Source: Elusimicrobiota bacterium (GTDB taxonomy: Bacteria; Elusimicrobiota; Elusimicrobia; FEN-1173). Taken from it: DNA of 64,000 bases. Where the stretch lies: assembly GCA_016715645.1 (NCBI GenBank), contig JADJZR010000028.1, forward strand, positions 124,001 to 188,000. Reading direction: 5' to 3'. Below are positions 17,413-25,061 of the stretch, piece by piece (positions within the stretch are counted from its first letter, which is position 1; the number at the start of each line of letters is the position of its first letter). Below the pieces are notes generated by a model. It searched no databases and was not told where the DNA came from. It worked only from the letters and a program-made list of their open reading frames with translations. The position numbers were made by a program, and so were the translations under genes.

Positions 17413-18831
17413 ATGACAATTGCGCGAGTCAGTTCGGCTACTTTGAATCGCACCGCAACCCCGGTCTCGGCGCCGGTTTCCGCTGAAGCCTCGGTGTTGA
17501 CCATCCTGGTGGTGGACGACGACCGTTCCGTGGCCTACGCCCTGGACCGCGCTTTGACCGAAAAGGGACACGCCGTTCATTTGGCTTTTTCGGCCGAGGA
17601 AGGGTTGAACACCCTGCGCGATTCCCCCGCGGACATTGTCCTGTTGGACCTGTACATGCCCGGCATGGATGGAACCGAAATGTTGCGTCAAATCAAGAAA
17701 AGCCACCCCGCCACGGATGTCGTGACCATGTCCGGCGCCGGGAGCATGCGCGCCGCGTTGGGCACCCTTCAGCTGGACGCGTTCGACTTTTTGCCCAAAC
17801 CCATCCAAATGCGGGCCCTGATGGAGCTGATCGACAAGGTCCGGGAAAAACGCGCTACGCCGCGACACGAACTCTCCCCGCGGCCCCTGTCCACCTTGTT
17901 CACCGTGCCCGACCTGATCGGCAAAAGCCCGTCAATTCAAAAAGTCGCTGATTTTTTAAACCGAATCGCCCCCACCCTGTGCAACGTGCTGATTCGAGGT
18001 GAAACCGGCACCGGAAAAGAAGTGGTGGCCCATACGCTTCACGGTCGAAGCGCCCGGCGCGAAGGGCCGTTTATCCCGCTGAACTGCAGTGCCCTGCCGG
18101 AAACCATGTTGGAAAGCGAGCTGTTCGGCCACGAAAAGGGAGCGTTCACCGACGCGACTGGCCTGAAAAAAGGCCTTTTGGAAATGGCCCATGGGGGCAC
18201 CCTTCTTCTGGACGAAATCGGCGATATGCCGTTGGCGTTGCAGGCCAAACTGTTGCGCGTGGTTGAAACCAAGCGGTTTCGTCGGTTGGGAAGCAACACC
18301 GAACAGTCGGTGGACGTGCGTTTTGTGGGCGCCACGCACCGGGACCTGGAAACCATGGTTAAAAAGAACCAATTCCGCGAAGATCTTTACTATCGGCTCA
18401 GCGTTTTTTCCCTTCACTTGCCGCCCCTTCGTGACCGCAAAGAAGACATTCCTTTGCTGGCAAACTTTTTCATCCAATCGGTCGCGCGCGGGAAGGGCCC
18501 TCACGAGCTTTCGCCTGAAGCGTTGTCCCGGTTGGAATCCTATCCATGGCCCGGAAACGTTCGGGAGCTTCACAACATCATTGAACACGCGGTCGTCTTC
18601 GCTGAAGGAGACGTCGTGAAGGTTGGCGATCTTCCGCTGTCCCTTCAGCGGATCGGTTCTCCACGGCTCGATGATGTTTCAGAAACCTTGTCCGCCGTTG
18701 AACGCCGTCACATTTTGGCGGTGTTTGAATTGTCCGGCGAATCGATTGAACAAACAGCCCAACGGTTGGGCATCAGCGAAACCCTCACACGAAACAGACT
18801 GAAACGCTACGGACGCATTCCCGTTTCGTAA
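17413..18831 (+). CDS. NtrC/FlgR-class sigma54 activator
   Basis: This is a 472-residue response regulator. The receiver domain (about 28-145) has DDDRSVAYALDRAL and the phosphoacceptor in DIVLLDLYMPGMDG. The AAA+ domain has Walker A GETGTGKEVVAH, sigma54 loop GAFTDA (a variant of GAFTGA) and Walker B GGTLLLDEIGDM. The C-terminal Fis-type HTH includes IEQTAQRLGISETLTRNRL. It should activate the sigma54 promoters found before flgB, flgE and flgF. The ATG at 17413 is set by the domain start and the promoter; an upstream in-frame extension would cross that promoter. Confidence 0.9.
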   Translation: MTIARVSSATLNRTATPVSAPVSAEASVLTILVVDDDRSVAYALDRALTEKGHAVHLAFSAEEGLNTLRDSPADIVLLDLYMPGMDGTEMLRQIKKSHPATDVVTMSGAGSMRAALGTLQLDAFDFLPKPIQMRALMELIDKVREKRATPRHELSPRPLSTLFTVPDLIGKSPSIQKVADFLNRIAPTLCNVLIRGETGTGKEVVAHTLHGRSARREGPFIPLNCSALPETMLESELFGHEKGAFTDATGLKKGLLEMAHGGTLLLDEIGDMPLALQAKLLRVVETKRFRRLGSNTEQSVDVRFVGATHRDLETMVKKNQFREDLYYRLSVFSLHLPPLRDRKEDIPLLANFFIQSVARGKGPHELSPEALSRLESYPWPGNVRELHNIIEHAVVFAEGDVVKVGDLPLSLQRIGSPRLDDVSETLSAVERRHILAVFELSGESIEQTAQRLGISETLTRNRLKRYGRIPVS

Positions 18832-19243
18832 GTGCGCCGTCGTTGCTGTTCAATAGAAACCGCGAAAATCCTCGATCCGAACCCAGAATGTGGTTTTGAA
18901 CCCACATCTCCAGCCGTGCCACAAACGATGAGGAAAGGGGACAGTCCCGCCGTCGAGCCCGCTCGTCCCACGACTTCAGGCGCAACGACAGTTCGTGATG
19001 TCGGTCTTGATGGTCCATCCGGCCCGGGTAGGCGGACCGTCGCATCAAATCTTCCTCGGCTTCAAAGTGCATGGCGGTAAACCCCACCAACTGTGAAAAG
19101 ACGTCCGCGGCGTCCTTGTGTTTTGCGCGTTCGTTCACGCGCTCTCGTATGGTTTCGCACAGGGTCACCATATGGTGGTGGTGGCGGTCCATCATGTCCA
19201 CGCCCAGTTCCAATTCCGGTCGCCACAACAACGGTTTGGTCAA
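18785..19243 (-). CDS. Bacteriohemerythrin
   Basis: The 152-residue protein has the di-iron ligands of bacterial hemerythrins: a His in DRHHHH (21-24), HFEAE (His59, Glu63), HQDRH (His78, His82) and HILGSD (His118, Asp123). It binds O2 reversibly and is often tied to aerotaxis. The start is TTG 19243 with AAGGAG at 19249-19254. A sigma28-type promoter precedes it, placing it in the flagellar late regulon. Its 3' end overlaps the convergent activator gene by 47 bp, and the C-terminal 20 residues beyond the fold are encoded there. Confidence 0.85.
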   Translation of the reverse strand: MTKPLLWRPELELGVDMMDRHHHHMVTLCETIRERVNERAKHKDAADVFSQLVGFTAMHFEAEEDLMRRSAYPGRMDHQDRHHELSLRLKSWDERARRRDCPLSSSFVARLEMWVQNHILGSDRGFSRFLLNSNDGALTKRECVRSVSVCFV

Positions 19244-19272
19244 AGGAAGTCTCCTTTTGGGGATCGATGGAG

Positions 19273-19299
19273 TTATCGGCGCTTTTCGACGGCCCTAAA
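19273..19299 (-). promoter_or_regulatory. sigma28-type promoter for bacteriohemerythrin
   Basis: On the - strand a perfect GCCGATAA -10 (19273-19280) is preceded, after exactly 15 bases, by TTTA (19296-19299; consensus TAAA). The expected +1 is about 10 bp before the hemerythrin SD. Confidence 0.7.
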
Positions 19300-19367
19300 G
19301 TTGGCGGGGTTCCGGGCAGGCCCTTAGCATGGAGATTGCACCGCCGAAAGTGGGGAAGGGGGAAAAA

Positions 19368-19688
19368 ATGAGCGAGCCCGTTAACGACGATCGGACAGGC
19401 AAAAAATTACTGGACATTTTGAAACGGGAAGAAAAGGCGGTTTTGTCAGGAGAATGGGAAAAATTGCCGCCATTGGACCGGTTGAGGACCCGCTTGTGGC
19501 GTGCTTTGGGAACGGACCCCGGGCGGACCTTATCAGCGCCGTTGGCCCAGGCCCTTCGAGACCAAAGCGATGCCAACGCCCGTTTGTTGGCGAAGGCATT
19601 GGCGGAAGTGGGAGAGAAAATTTCGGGCCATCGCCGCCGGGCGCAGGTTTCGACGGCCTATCGTCAAGTCGGCACGACTCTTGCATAA
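19368..19688 (+). CDS. Small helical protein, possible FlgN/FliT-like export chaperone
   Basis: The 106-residue product starts at ATG 19368 after an AAGGGGG SD. It is almost all helix. The pattern LLDILKREEKAVLSGEWEKL at the start and DANARLLAKALAEVGEKI later is reminiscent of FlgN-type chaperones, which have a variable middle and an N-A/R-L-L motif. A clear FlgN is also encoded at 48581, so this may serve another substrate. Its 3' end contains the flgB sigma54 promoter. The assignment is by pattern only. Confidence 0.45.
   Translation: MSEPVNDDRTGKKLLDILKREEKAVLSGEWEKLPPLDRLRTRLWRALGTDPGRTLSAPLAQALRDQSDANARLLAKALAEVGEKISGHRRRAQVSTAYRQVGTTLA
19671..19685 (+). promoter_or_regulatory. sigma54 promoter for flgB operon
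   Basis: GGCACGACTCTTGCA has the invariant GG (-24) and GC (-12) separated by the canonical 10 bases and matches the consensus TGGCACG-N4-TTGCW closely. The expected +1 is near 19697, 12 bp before the flgB ATG. Confidence 0.85.
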
Positions 19689-19708
19689 AGATAGGTAGAG
19701 CCAAACTT

Positions 19709-20086
19709 ATGAGCGAATCCTGGGTCCCCATCGCCGGTCGGCCGATCCGACAAGAACTGGACCGTCTGTGGCTTAACCAGCAGGCGGCGGCGAACAATTT
19801 GGCGAATATTCATACGCCGGGTTTTGTGGGCACCCGCGTTGTGCGAAGTGAAACGGGCGGGTCGTTCGGGCAACTGTTGTCCAAGGAACTGAGCCGCACA
19901 GATCCTCACCATTTACCTGTTTCAAATCCGGCCCTGTCGTCGGCGTTTACGGAACAGACGGTCAATGACCTTTCGCCGGACACCGAGTTGGCGGAGGTAT
20001 CAAAAACCGTGGTGAGTTATCAAACCATGGCGGAGCTGGTGTCTCGAACCGGACGCATGGCCCGCTCGGCCATCGAAGGGAGGTAA
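19709..20086 (+). CDS. flgB: Flagellar proximal rod protein FlgB
   Basis: The 125-residue protein has the rod/hook N-terminal motif in NNLANIHTPGFVG and the C-terminal helix motif (VVSYQTMAELVSRTGRMARSA) that packs into the rod core. ATG 19709 is set by homology and the sigma54 promoter; the longer in-frame extension lies in the preceding gene. It is first in the long + strand flagellar operon. Confidence 0.9.
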   Translation: MSESWVPIAGRPIRQELDRLWLNQQAAANNLANIHTPGFVGTRVVRSETGGSFGQLLSKELSRTDPHHLPVSNPALSSAFTEQTVNDLSPDTELAEVSKTVVSYQTMAELVSRTGRMARSAIEGR

Positions 20087-20091
20087 CAAAC

Positions 20092-20511
20092 TTGGGTGCG
20101 TTCGACGGCCTTAACATCAGTGGATCGGGGCTGGACGCCTACCGCGCGTGGATGGAAGCGTCGGCGTCCAACGTGGCCAACGCCAACACCACCCGAACCG
20201 CGGCGGGGGGGCCCTACCAACGAAAAACTGTGGTGTTTCAGGAACTATTAGACGTTGCTTCCGCGGGATCTCCACCCACGGGGTCGGGGGTATCGGCGGT
20301 CGCAGGTGCGCCGGACGGTTCGCCGTTTCCCCAGATATTTGACCCGTCCCATCCTGACGCGGACGCGAAGGGGTTTGTGGCACTCCCCAACGTGGACCCG
20401 GTGCGGGAAATGGTGGATTTGACGGCGGCCACCCGTTCCTACGAAGCCAATGTGGCCGCTTTTGGGGCCACCAAAAGCATGTTGATCAAAGCCATGGAGA
20501 TCGGCCGATGA
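20092..20511 (+). CDS. flgC: Flagellar proximal rod protein FlgC
   Basis: The 139-residue protein starts at TTG 20092 with GGGAGGT at 20078-20084. The N-terminal motif SNVANANTTRTAAGGPYQRK and C-terminal NVDPVREMVDLTAATRSYEAN are typical of FlgC. It builds the rod with FlgB, FlgF and FlgG. It overlaps the trigger-factor-like gene by 4 bp. Confidence 0.93.
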   Translation: MGAFDGLNISGSGLDAYRAWMEASASNVANANTTRTAAGGPYQRKTVVFQELLDVASAGSPPTGSGVSAVAGAPDGSPFPQIFDPSHPDADAKGFVALPNVDPVREMVDLTAATRSYEANVAAFGATKSMLIKAMEIGR

Positions 20512-21518
20512 CGTTCGACTCCGGCGCGATGCCCGATACGTCAACGGGAGTGACATTTTTGGTAAGGCCCCTGGGGACCTCCCACGGTCTGTCCCGGTTT
20601 TGGATCGAACAGCCCATGGAAGATTTACTGGAAAAAGAAAACGAGGCGTTGAACCGCCTTCAACGGGACGTGAAATGGCCGGGGTTTCGCCGGGGCGGCG
20701 TGCCCATCCCTAAAATTCGTCAGCGCTACGCTGGGGAAGTCCGCGAACAGGCGATCATGGCGTTAATCAAAGAATCCGTGGAACGAGCTTTGCGCGAATC
20801 CAACGTGATCGCTTTAACCGCGCCCGTGGTGGAATCCTGCGACGTGGCCCATGCCACGGTCCGAATTAAGTTCGCGGTGGAATGTCCGCCCGATGTCGAT
20901 GTGACAGGCTACAAGGGGTTGACGCTCAAGCGCAAAACCTTGAGCGTGTCCGACGAGGCGGTGGACAGGGCGTTGAAAGAAATCGGCGGGGACGCCGCTG
21001 GCGCGCCGACGGAATTTCGCGACGCGGTCCGGAAGATTTTGGAAGCGGAAGCCGAACGCATGATTCGCCGTGACCTGGAAAGCCAAGCGGCCCAGGCGCT
21101 GTTGGACGCGCACCCTTTCGATGCACCTCCTAGTCTGGTTCATGAGCGGGAACGGGAGCTGTTTCACCGCCTGGAGGCCCAATTTAAAAGCGAAGGCGGC
21201 GTCGACTCGGATTGGAAAATTCGATACGACCAGTACGGACCTGAGGTGCGCGCGGAAGCGGAGCGGGCCGTCCGGTTGGCTTATATGTTGGCGGCCATCG
21301 CCCAGGAAGAGGGGATATCGGTGACGCCCGAGGAAGCCACCGTGGCTGTCCGCAAAGTCGTCAATCCACTCCCGGCGGATCATCGGGAACGGTCTTTGAA
21401 ACGGTTGGAAGCGCAAAAAGAAGATGTCCGCGGCTTGATGTTGGAAGATAAGGTGTTTGAGTTTATTTTGCGGCACGCCCACATTGTTGCGGCCGCTACG
21501 CCGGAGGCGAACGGTTAA
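20508..21518 (+). CDS. Trigger-factor-like chaperone lacking the FKBP (PPIase) domain
   Basis: The 336-residue protein aligns with trigger factor (usually 430-450 residues). The N-terminal domain carries the ribosome-docking signature GFRRGGVP (59-66; family GFRxGxxP), followed by the expected helices. The end of the domain reads FAVECPPDVDVTGYKGLTLK. The sequence then jumps at about 160-167 directly to the C-terminal arm domain (EFRDAVRKILEAEAER, DAHPFDAPPSLVHERERELF), with the roughly 90-residue PPIase missing. It overlaps flgC by ATGA and ends 1 bp before fliE, so it is made with rod proteins. Inferred role: a flagellum-dedicated holdase, or a co-translational chaperone for rod or basal-body subunits. 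A chance insertion of a normal tig is unlikely given the tight coupling. Confidence 0.8.
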   Translation: MTFDSGAMPDTSTGVTFLVRPLGTSHGLSRFWIEQPMEDLLEKENEALNRLQRDVKWPGFRRGGVPIPKIRQRYAGEVREQAIMALIKESVERALRESNVIALTAPVVESCDVAHATVRIKFAVECPPDVDVTGYKGLTLKRKTLSVSDEAVDRALKEIGGDAAGAPTEFRDAVRKILEAEAERMIRRDLESQAAQALLDAHPFDAPPSLVHERERELFHRLEAQFKSEGGVDSDWKIRYDQYGPEVRAEAERAVRLAYMLAAIAQEEGISVTPEEATVAVRKVVNPLPADHRERSLKRLEAQKEDVRGLMLEDKVFEFILRHAHIVAAATPEANG

Positions 21519-21519
21519 C

Positions 21520-21825
21520 ATGGCCGGTCCCATGAACGTGGGGGGCGTGCGGGGCGGCGAGTTTCCATTCCCCGGCCCCGCCGAATCCGGCCCGACAGGT
21601 AATCGGAAAAGTTTCGGGGACGTTTTGTCTCAAGCGCTGGAACGGGCCGACGACCGTGTCACCGACGCCAGCGCGGCCATCGCCGATTTAGCGAACGGAC
21701 AAGCCGCCAGCACTCACGAGGTGATGATCAAAGTGGAAGAGGCCCATTTGGCATTGCAATGGACGATCCAACTTCGCAACAAAGCCTTGGAAGCTTATCA
21801 GGAAATCATGCGGATGCCGTTGTAG
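21520..21825 (+). CDS. fliE: Flagellar hook-basal body protein FliE
   Basis: The 101-residue protein starts at ATG 21520 (GGAGG at 21503-21507). The C-terminal half matches FliE: SFGDVLSQALERADDR, HEVMIKVEEAHLALQ and LRNKALEAYQEIMRMP. It joins the MS ring to the rod and is among the first substrates of the export gate. Confidence 0.93.
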   Translation: MAGPMNVGGVRGGEFPFPGPAESGPTGNRKSFGDVLSQALERADDRVTDASAAIADLANGQAASTHEVMIKVEEAHLALQWTIQLRNKALEAYQEIMRMPL

Positions 21826-21868
21826 TTCCCTGGGCTGGACCTCCGTGTAGGAGGCTCGGGAGAACGTC

Positions 21869-23425
21869 ATGGACTTCTTAATTCGGTTAAAAGATCAGTT
21901 TTTTTCGCTGTCGGCGAGCCGCAAGGCCACGGTGTTGATCCTGGCGGCGGCGGTGTCGGGGGCGGTGTATGCGTTGTCCATTCCCGTGCGCGGCCTGGAT
22001 CAGACGCCCTTGTACGCAAAACTTTCGCCCGTGGACGCCGCCCAGGTGGCGGAAAAATTAAGAAACGACGGTGTTCCGTTTCGGCTGACCAACGGCGGGC
22101 AGACTGTCACGGTTCCCTCGAAGATGGTGGATGATCTTCGCTTGCGATTGTCCCAAGACGGCTTGCCCAAAAACGAAGGGGAAGGTCTGGAAATGTTGGA
22201 CAAATCACCTTTAGGGATGAGCGACTTCAACCAGAAAGTGGGTTATCAACGGGCGATCCAGGGAGAATTGGCCCGCACCATCGGAGCGCTCGAAAATGTT
22301 TTGTCGGCCCGGGTTCATGTGGTGTTTCCGGAAGAGTCGCCCTTTTTGGACAGTCAGGACGGGGCGCGGGCGTCGGTGGTTTTGACGTTGCGGCCCGGGG
22401 CGACCATTGACCAGCGTCAACTGAGCGGTGTGGTGCATTTGGTGGCGGGAGCGGTTAAAGATTTGAAAGCCCAAAACGTGTCGGTTTTGGACGGGCAAGG
22501 TCGTCTATTGGCGGGGGGCCGATCGCCGGATGGAATCTACGGACAGGGCAACGAGCTGTTGGCCCTTCAGCGGGACGCCGAGCGTTACTTGGAAGAGAAA
22601 GCCACAGGCCTGTTGGACGGGTTTTTGGGGATGGGAAAGGCGATTGTCCGCGCCCGGGTGGAGATGGACGACAAAGTGGTTCGGGAAAAAAGCGAGTCGT
22701 ATGATCCCAACGGGCCCCTGCGAAGCGAACAACAAACCAGCGGCGCGCGAACCGGGGCTACTTTTGTCAGAAACTACGAGGTGGGGCATTCGGTCAAAGA
22801 AATTGTGGCCAGCCCAGGCGCGATCCGCAAGCTCTATGTGTCGGTGGTGGTGGACGGGGTGACCAAAGACGATCTGGCCAATCCCGGGGCCCGCACTTAC
22901 ACCCCCCGAAGCGATGAGGAAATGTCAGCCATCGAAACGCTGGTTAAGCAGACAGTGGGGTTTAGCGAGGATCGGGAGGACCAATTTGAGATCAAAAACG
23001 TGGCCTTTGACACCGCCCAACGGGACAAAATAATGGCCGAAGCCGTTGCGTTGGAGGCGGAGGTGAAAAAAGACACGATGCGCAAGGAGATATTGAATGT
23101 GGCGGCCCGCGTGGCCAGCGCGTTGGGGATCGTGTTCGTGGTGATCCTGTTTGTTAAGTTTTTAAAAGCGGCGGGTGCGGCCGACACGGCGGACAGCGCG
23201 GCTCGAATGGCGGCCGCCCCGGCGTTGGAGGCGGCCCCCGCGGCGGTGGGGTTGGCGGCACCCGCTCCTCCGCCGGCATTGGAAAGCGTTTCCGCTGGAG
23301 CCGCAACCCCCGTGACAGCGGCGGATCGAGCCCAGGCTCAAGCGACCCTTGTGGAAGCGGCAAGGAAAAATCCGGCCGGGGTGGCGCGCGTCATGCAAAA
23401 AAAGTTCGCTCCCCGGGCGTCGTAA
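21869..23425 (+). CDS. fliF: Flagellar MS-ring protein FliF
   Basis: The 518-residue protein has two membrane helices (about 18-38 and 412-432), the ring-building motifs between them (QTPLYAKLSPVDAAQVAEKL, NQKVGYQRAIQGELARTI, ARVHVVFPE) and a cytosolic tail that binds FliG. The last 80 residues are Ala/Pro-rich before the final helix (VEAARKNPAGVARVMQ). An AGGAGG lies near 21849. It forms the MS ring in the inner membrane. Confidence 0.95.
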   Translation: MDFLIRLKDQFFSLSASRKATVLILAAAVSGAVYALSIPVRGLDQTPLYAKLSPVDAAQVAEKLRNDGVPFRLTNGGQTVTVPSKMVDDLRLRLSQDGLPKNEGEGLEMLDKSPLGMSDFNQKVGYQRAIQGELARTIGALENVLSARVHVVFPEESPFLDSQDGARASVVLTLRPGATIDQRQLSGVVHLVAGAVKDLKAQNVSVLDGQGRLLAGGRSPDGIYGQGNELLALQRDAERYLEEKATGLLDGFLGMGKAIVRARVEMDDKVVREKSESYDPNGPLRSEQQTSGARTGATFVRNYEVGHSVKEIVASPGAIRKLYVSVVVDGVTKDDLANPGARTYTPRSDEEMSAIETLVKQTVGFSEDREDQFEIKNVAFDTAQRDKIMAEAVALEAEVKKDTMRKEILNVAARVASALGIVFVVILFVKFLKAAGAADTADSAARMAAAPALEAAPAAVGLAAPAPPPALESVSAGAATPVTAADRAQAQATLVEAARKNPAGVARVMQKKFAPRAS

Positions 23426-23428
23426 CCC

Positions 23429-24487
23429 ATGGCCACCGCCACCGCCCTCACCGACGTTCAAAAAATCGCCATCATTTTAGGCACGTTGCCCGATGATCAA
23501 TGCGTGGATGTTTTAAAAAACTATCCCGAAGACGATGTGGAGCGCATTTGCGCCGAGATGGTCAATCCGATCAAAGTCGATGACGAGGCCCGGGCCCAGG
23601 TCATGAAAGAATTTTCCGATGCTCTGGCCGAGTTCAGCGAACAGGAAGGGCTGGACACTGTTGAGGGGGTCTTGGCGCGACTGTACGGAGCCCGCCGGTC
23701 AACGGAAATCGTCCAACGGTTGAAAGCGTCGGGCGGCGGGGAGGGCAAACCGTTTGCCGCGTTGGCCGAAGAGGCCGGGCCCCAGGAAACAGCGAAAGCG
23801 TTGGCTCGCGAATCTCCGGGAACGGCGGCGTTCGCATTGGCGGAATTACCGAACGCGTTCGCGGCGAAAGTGTTGGTTCTTCTTCCAGCGGACGTGCGAT
23901 CGGGGGTGTTGATGGCGCGGGCGAGGGGTGTGTCTCTCCGGCCGGAAATGGCCCAGTGGTTTCGAGACGGATTGCGGGCGTCGCTGGTCAAAAAAAAGGA
24001 CGCGGGCCCGCCGCCCCCGGCGCCGTCGGAAATATTGGCTTCGGCCGAGATCTTATCCCAATTGGCCTCTGACGTGTCCAAGGGGATTTTGGACGCGCTC
24101 GCCAAAGAGGATCCGGAGCTGGGTCGCAAAGTGGCCGAAGCGTTGTTTACCTTTGACGATTTGGTCCGGGTGGAGGACAAAGATCTCCAACGACTGTTGG
24201 GTAAAATCAATCAAGCGGATTTGAAAATCGCCTTGCGCAAATGTTCGGAAGCGGTCACGGAAAAAGTGTTCAAAAACATGTCCGGCCGGGTGGGGGAGGC
24301 GTTAAAAGAAGAAATCCAAATTTCGCCCCCGCAAAAGATGGCGGCGGTGCAAGAAGCCCAACGCCGCATCGCCTCCACTGTTCGCGATATGGTGCGTAAC
24401 GGCGAAATAACGCTCAAACCCATCGAGCGGGCCGCGGAGTCTGCCGAAACCCCCGCTGAAGTCGCCCCGGAAGACCAACTGGTTTAA
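23429..24487 (+). CDS. fliG: Flagellar motor switch protein FliG
   Basis: The 352-residue protein has N (FliF-binding), middle and C domains. The C domain contains FTFDDLVRVEDKDLQRLLGKI, the torque helix region typical of FliG. The middle domain is less conserved and I do not see a clear EHPQR motif there. The gene starts 3 bp after fliF. Confidence 0.9.
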   Translation: MATATALTDVQKIAIILGTLPDDQCVDVLKNYPEDDVERICAEMVNPIKVDDEARAQVMKEFSDALAEFSEQEGLDTVEGVLARLYGARRSTEIVQRLKASGGGEGKPFAALAEEAGPQETAKALARESPGTAAFALAELPNAFAAKVLVLLPADVRSGVLMARARGVSLRPEMAQWFRDGLRASLVKKKDAGPPPPAPSEILASAEILSQLASDVSKGILDALAKEDPELGRKVAEALFTFDDLVRVEDKDLQRLLGKINQADLKIALRKCSEAVTEKVFKNMSGRVGEALKEEIQISPPQKMAAVQEAQRRIASTVRDMVRNGEITLKPIERAAESAETPAEVAPEDQLV

Positions 24488-24488
24488 C

Positions 24489-25061
24489 ATGTCCCCGAAA
24501 ATATTGAAACAGTCGAAAATTACCGGAGGGTCGGTTCGATACGAATCCAAGTCCGGGCCCCGGGACGAACGCAGGACGGAAGAACAACGGGCCGAACGGG
24601 ACCGAGTGGTGGCGGAAGTTCGAAACGAACTGGCCGCGGAGAACGCCGCGATTCTCGCGAGCGAACGCCAAAAGATGGCGGTTCAATTTCAAGCGGAACT
24701 GGACAAATTTTACGCTCGCTGTGAACCCGAAATCGCCCAACTGATTTTATCGATTGCCGCCCGGGTTTGCCATCAGGAGCTGACGGTCAACCGGGAAGGC
24801 ATCATCAATTGGGTGCGGGAAGGATTGTCGGTGTTGGGCGACGACGGGCCGTTGATCGTGCGGGTCCATCACGACGACGCGGCGGCGGTCCGGGGACTGA
24901 CGGACACGGCGGGAACGGGTGTGAAAGTCCAAAGCGACGCCGGGTTAACGCCGGGCGACGTGATGATTGACGGCGAAAAAGAACAATTTGACGCCCGTGT
25001 GTCCACCCGATTGGAAGAAGTCGATCGGGCCTTTCGGCGGATGGCCGACGAAGGAACATGA
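24489..25061 (+). CDS. fliH: Flagellar export ATPase regulator FliH
   Basis: The 190-residue protein has an N-terminal charged coiled coil (RDERRTEEQRAERDRVVAEV) and a C-terminal domain with LILSIAARVCHQELTVNREGI and the FliH/HrpE beta-alpha segment ending in VSTRLEEVDRAF. It binds FliI and docks the ATPase at the C ring. It overlaps fliI by 4 bp. Confidence 0.9.
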   Translation: MSPKILKQSKITGGSVRYESKSGPRDERRTEEQRAERDRVVAEVRNELAAENAAILASERQKMAVQFQAELDKFYARCEPEIAQLILSIAARVCHQELTVNREGIINWVREGLSVLGDDGPLIVRVHHDDAAAVRGLTDTAGTGVKVQSDAGLTPGDVMIDGEKEQFDARVSTRLEEVDRAFRRMADEGT

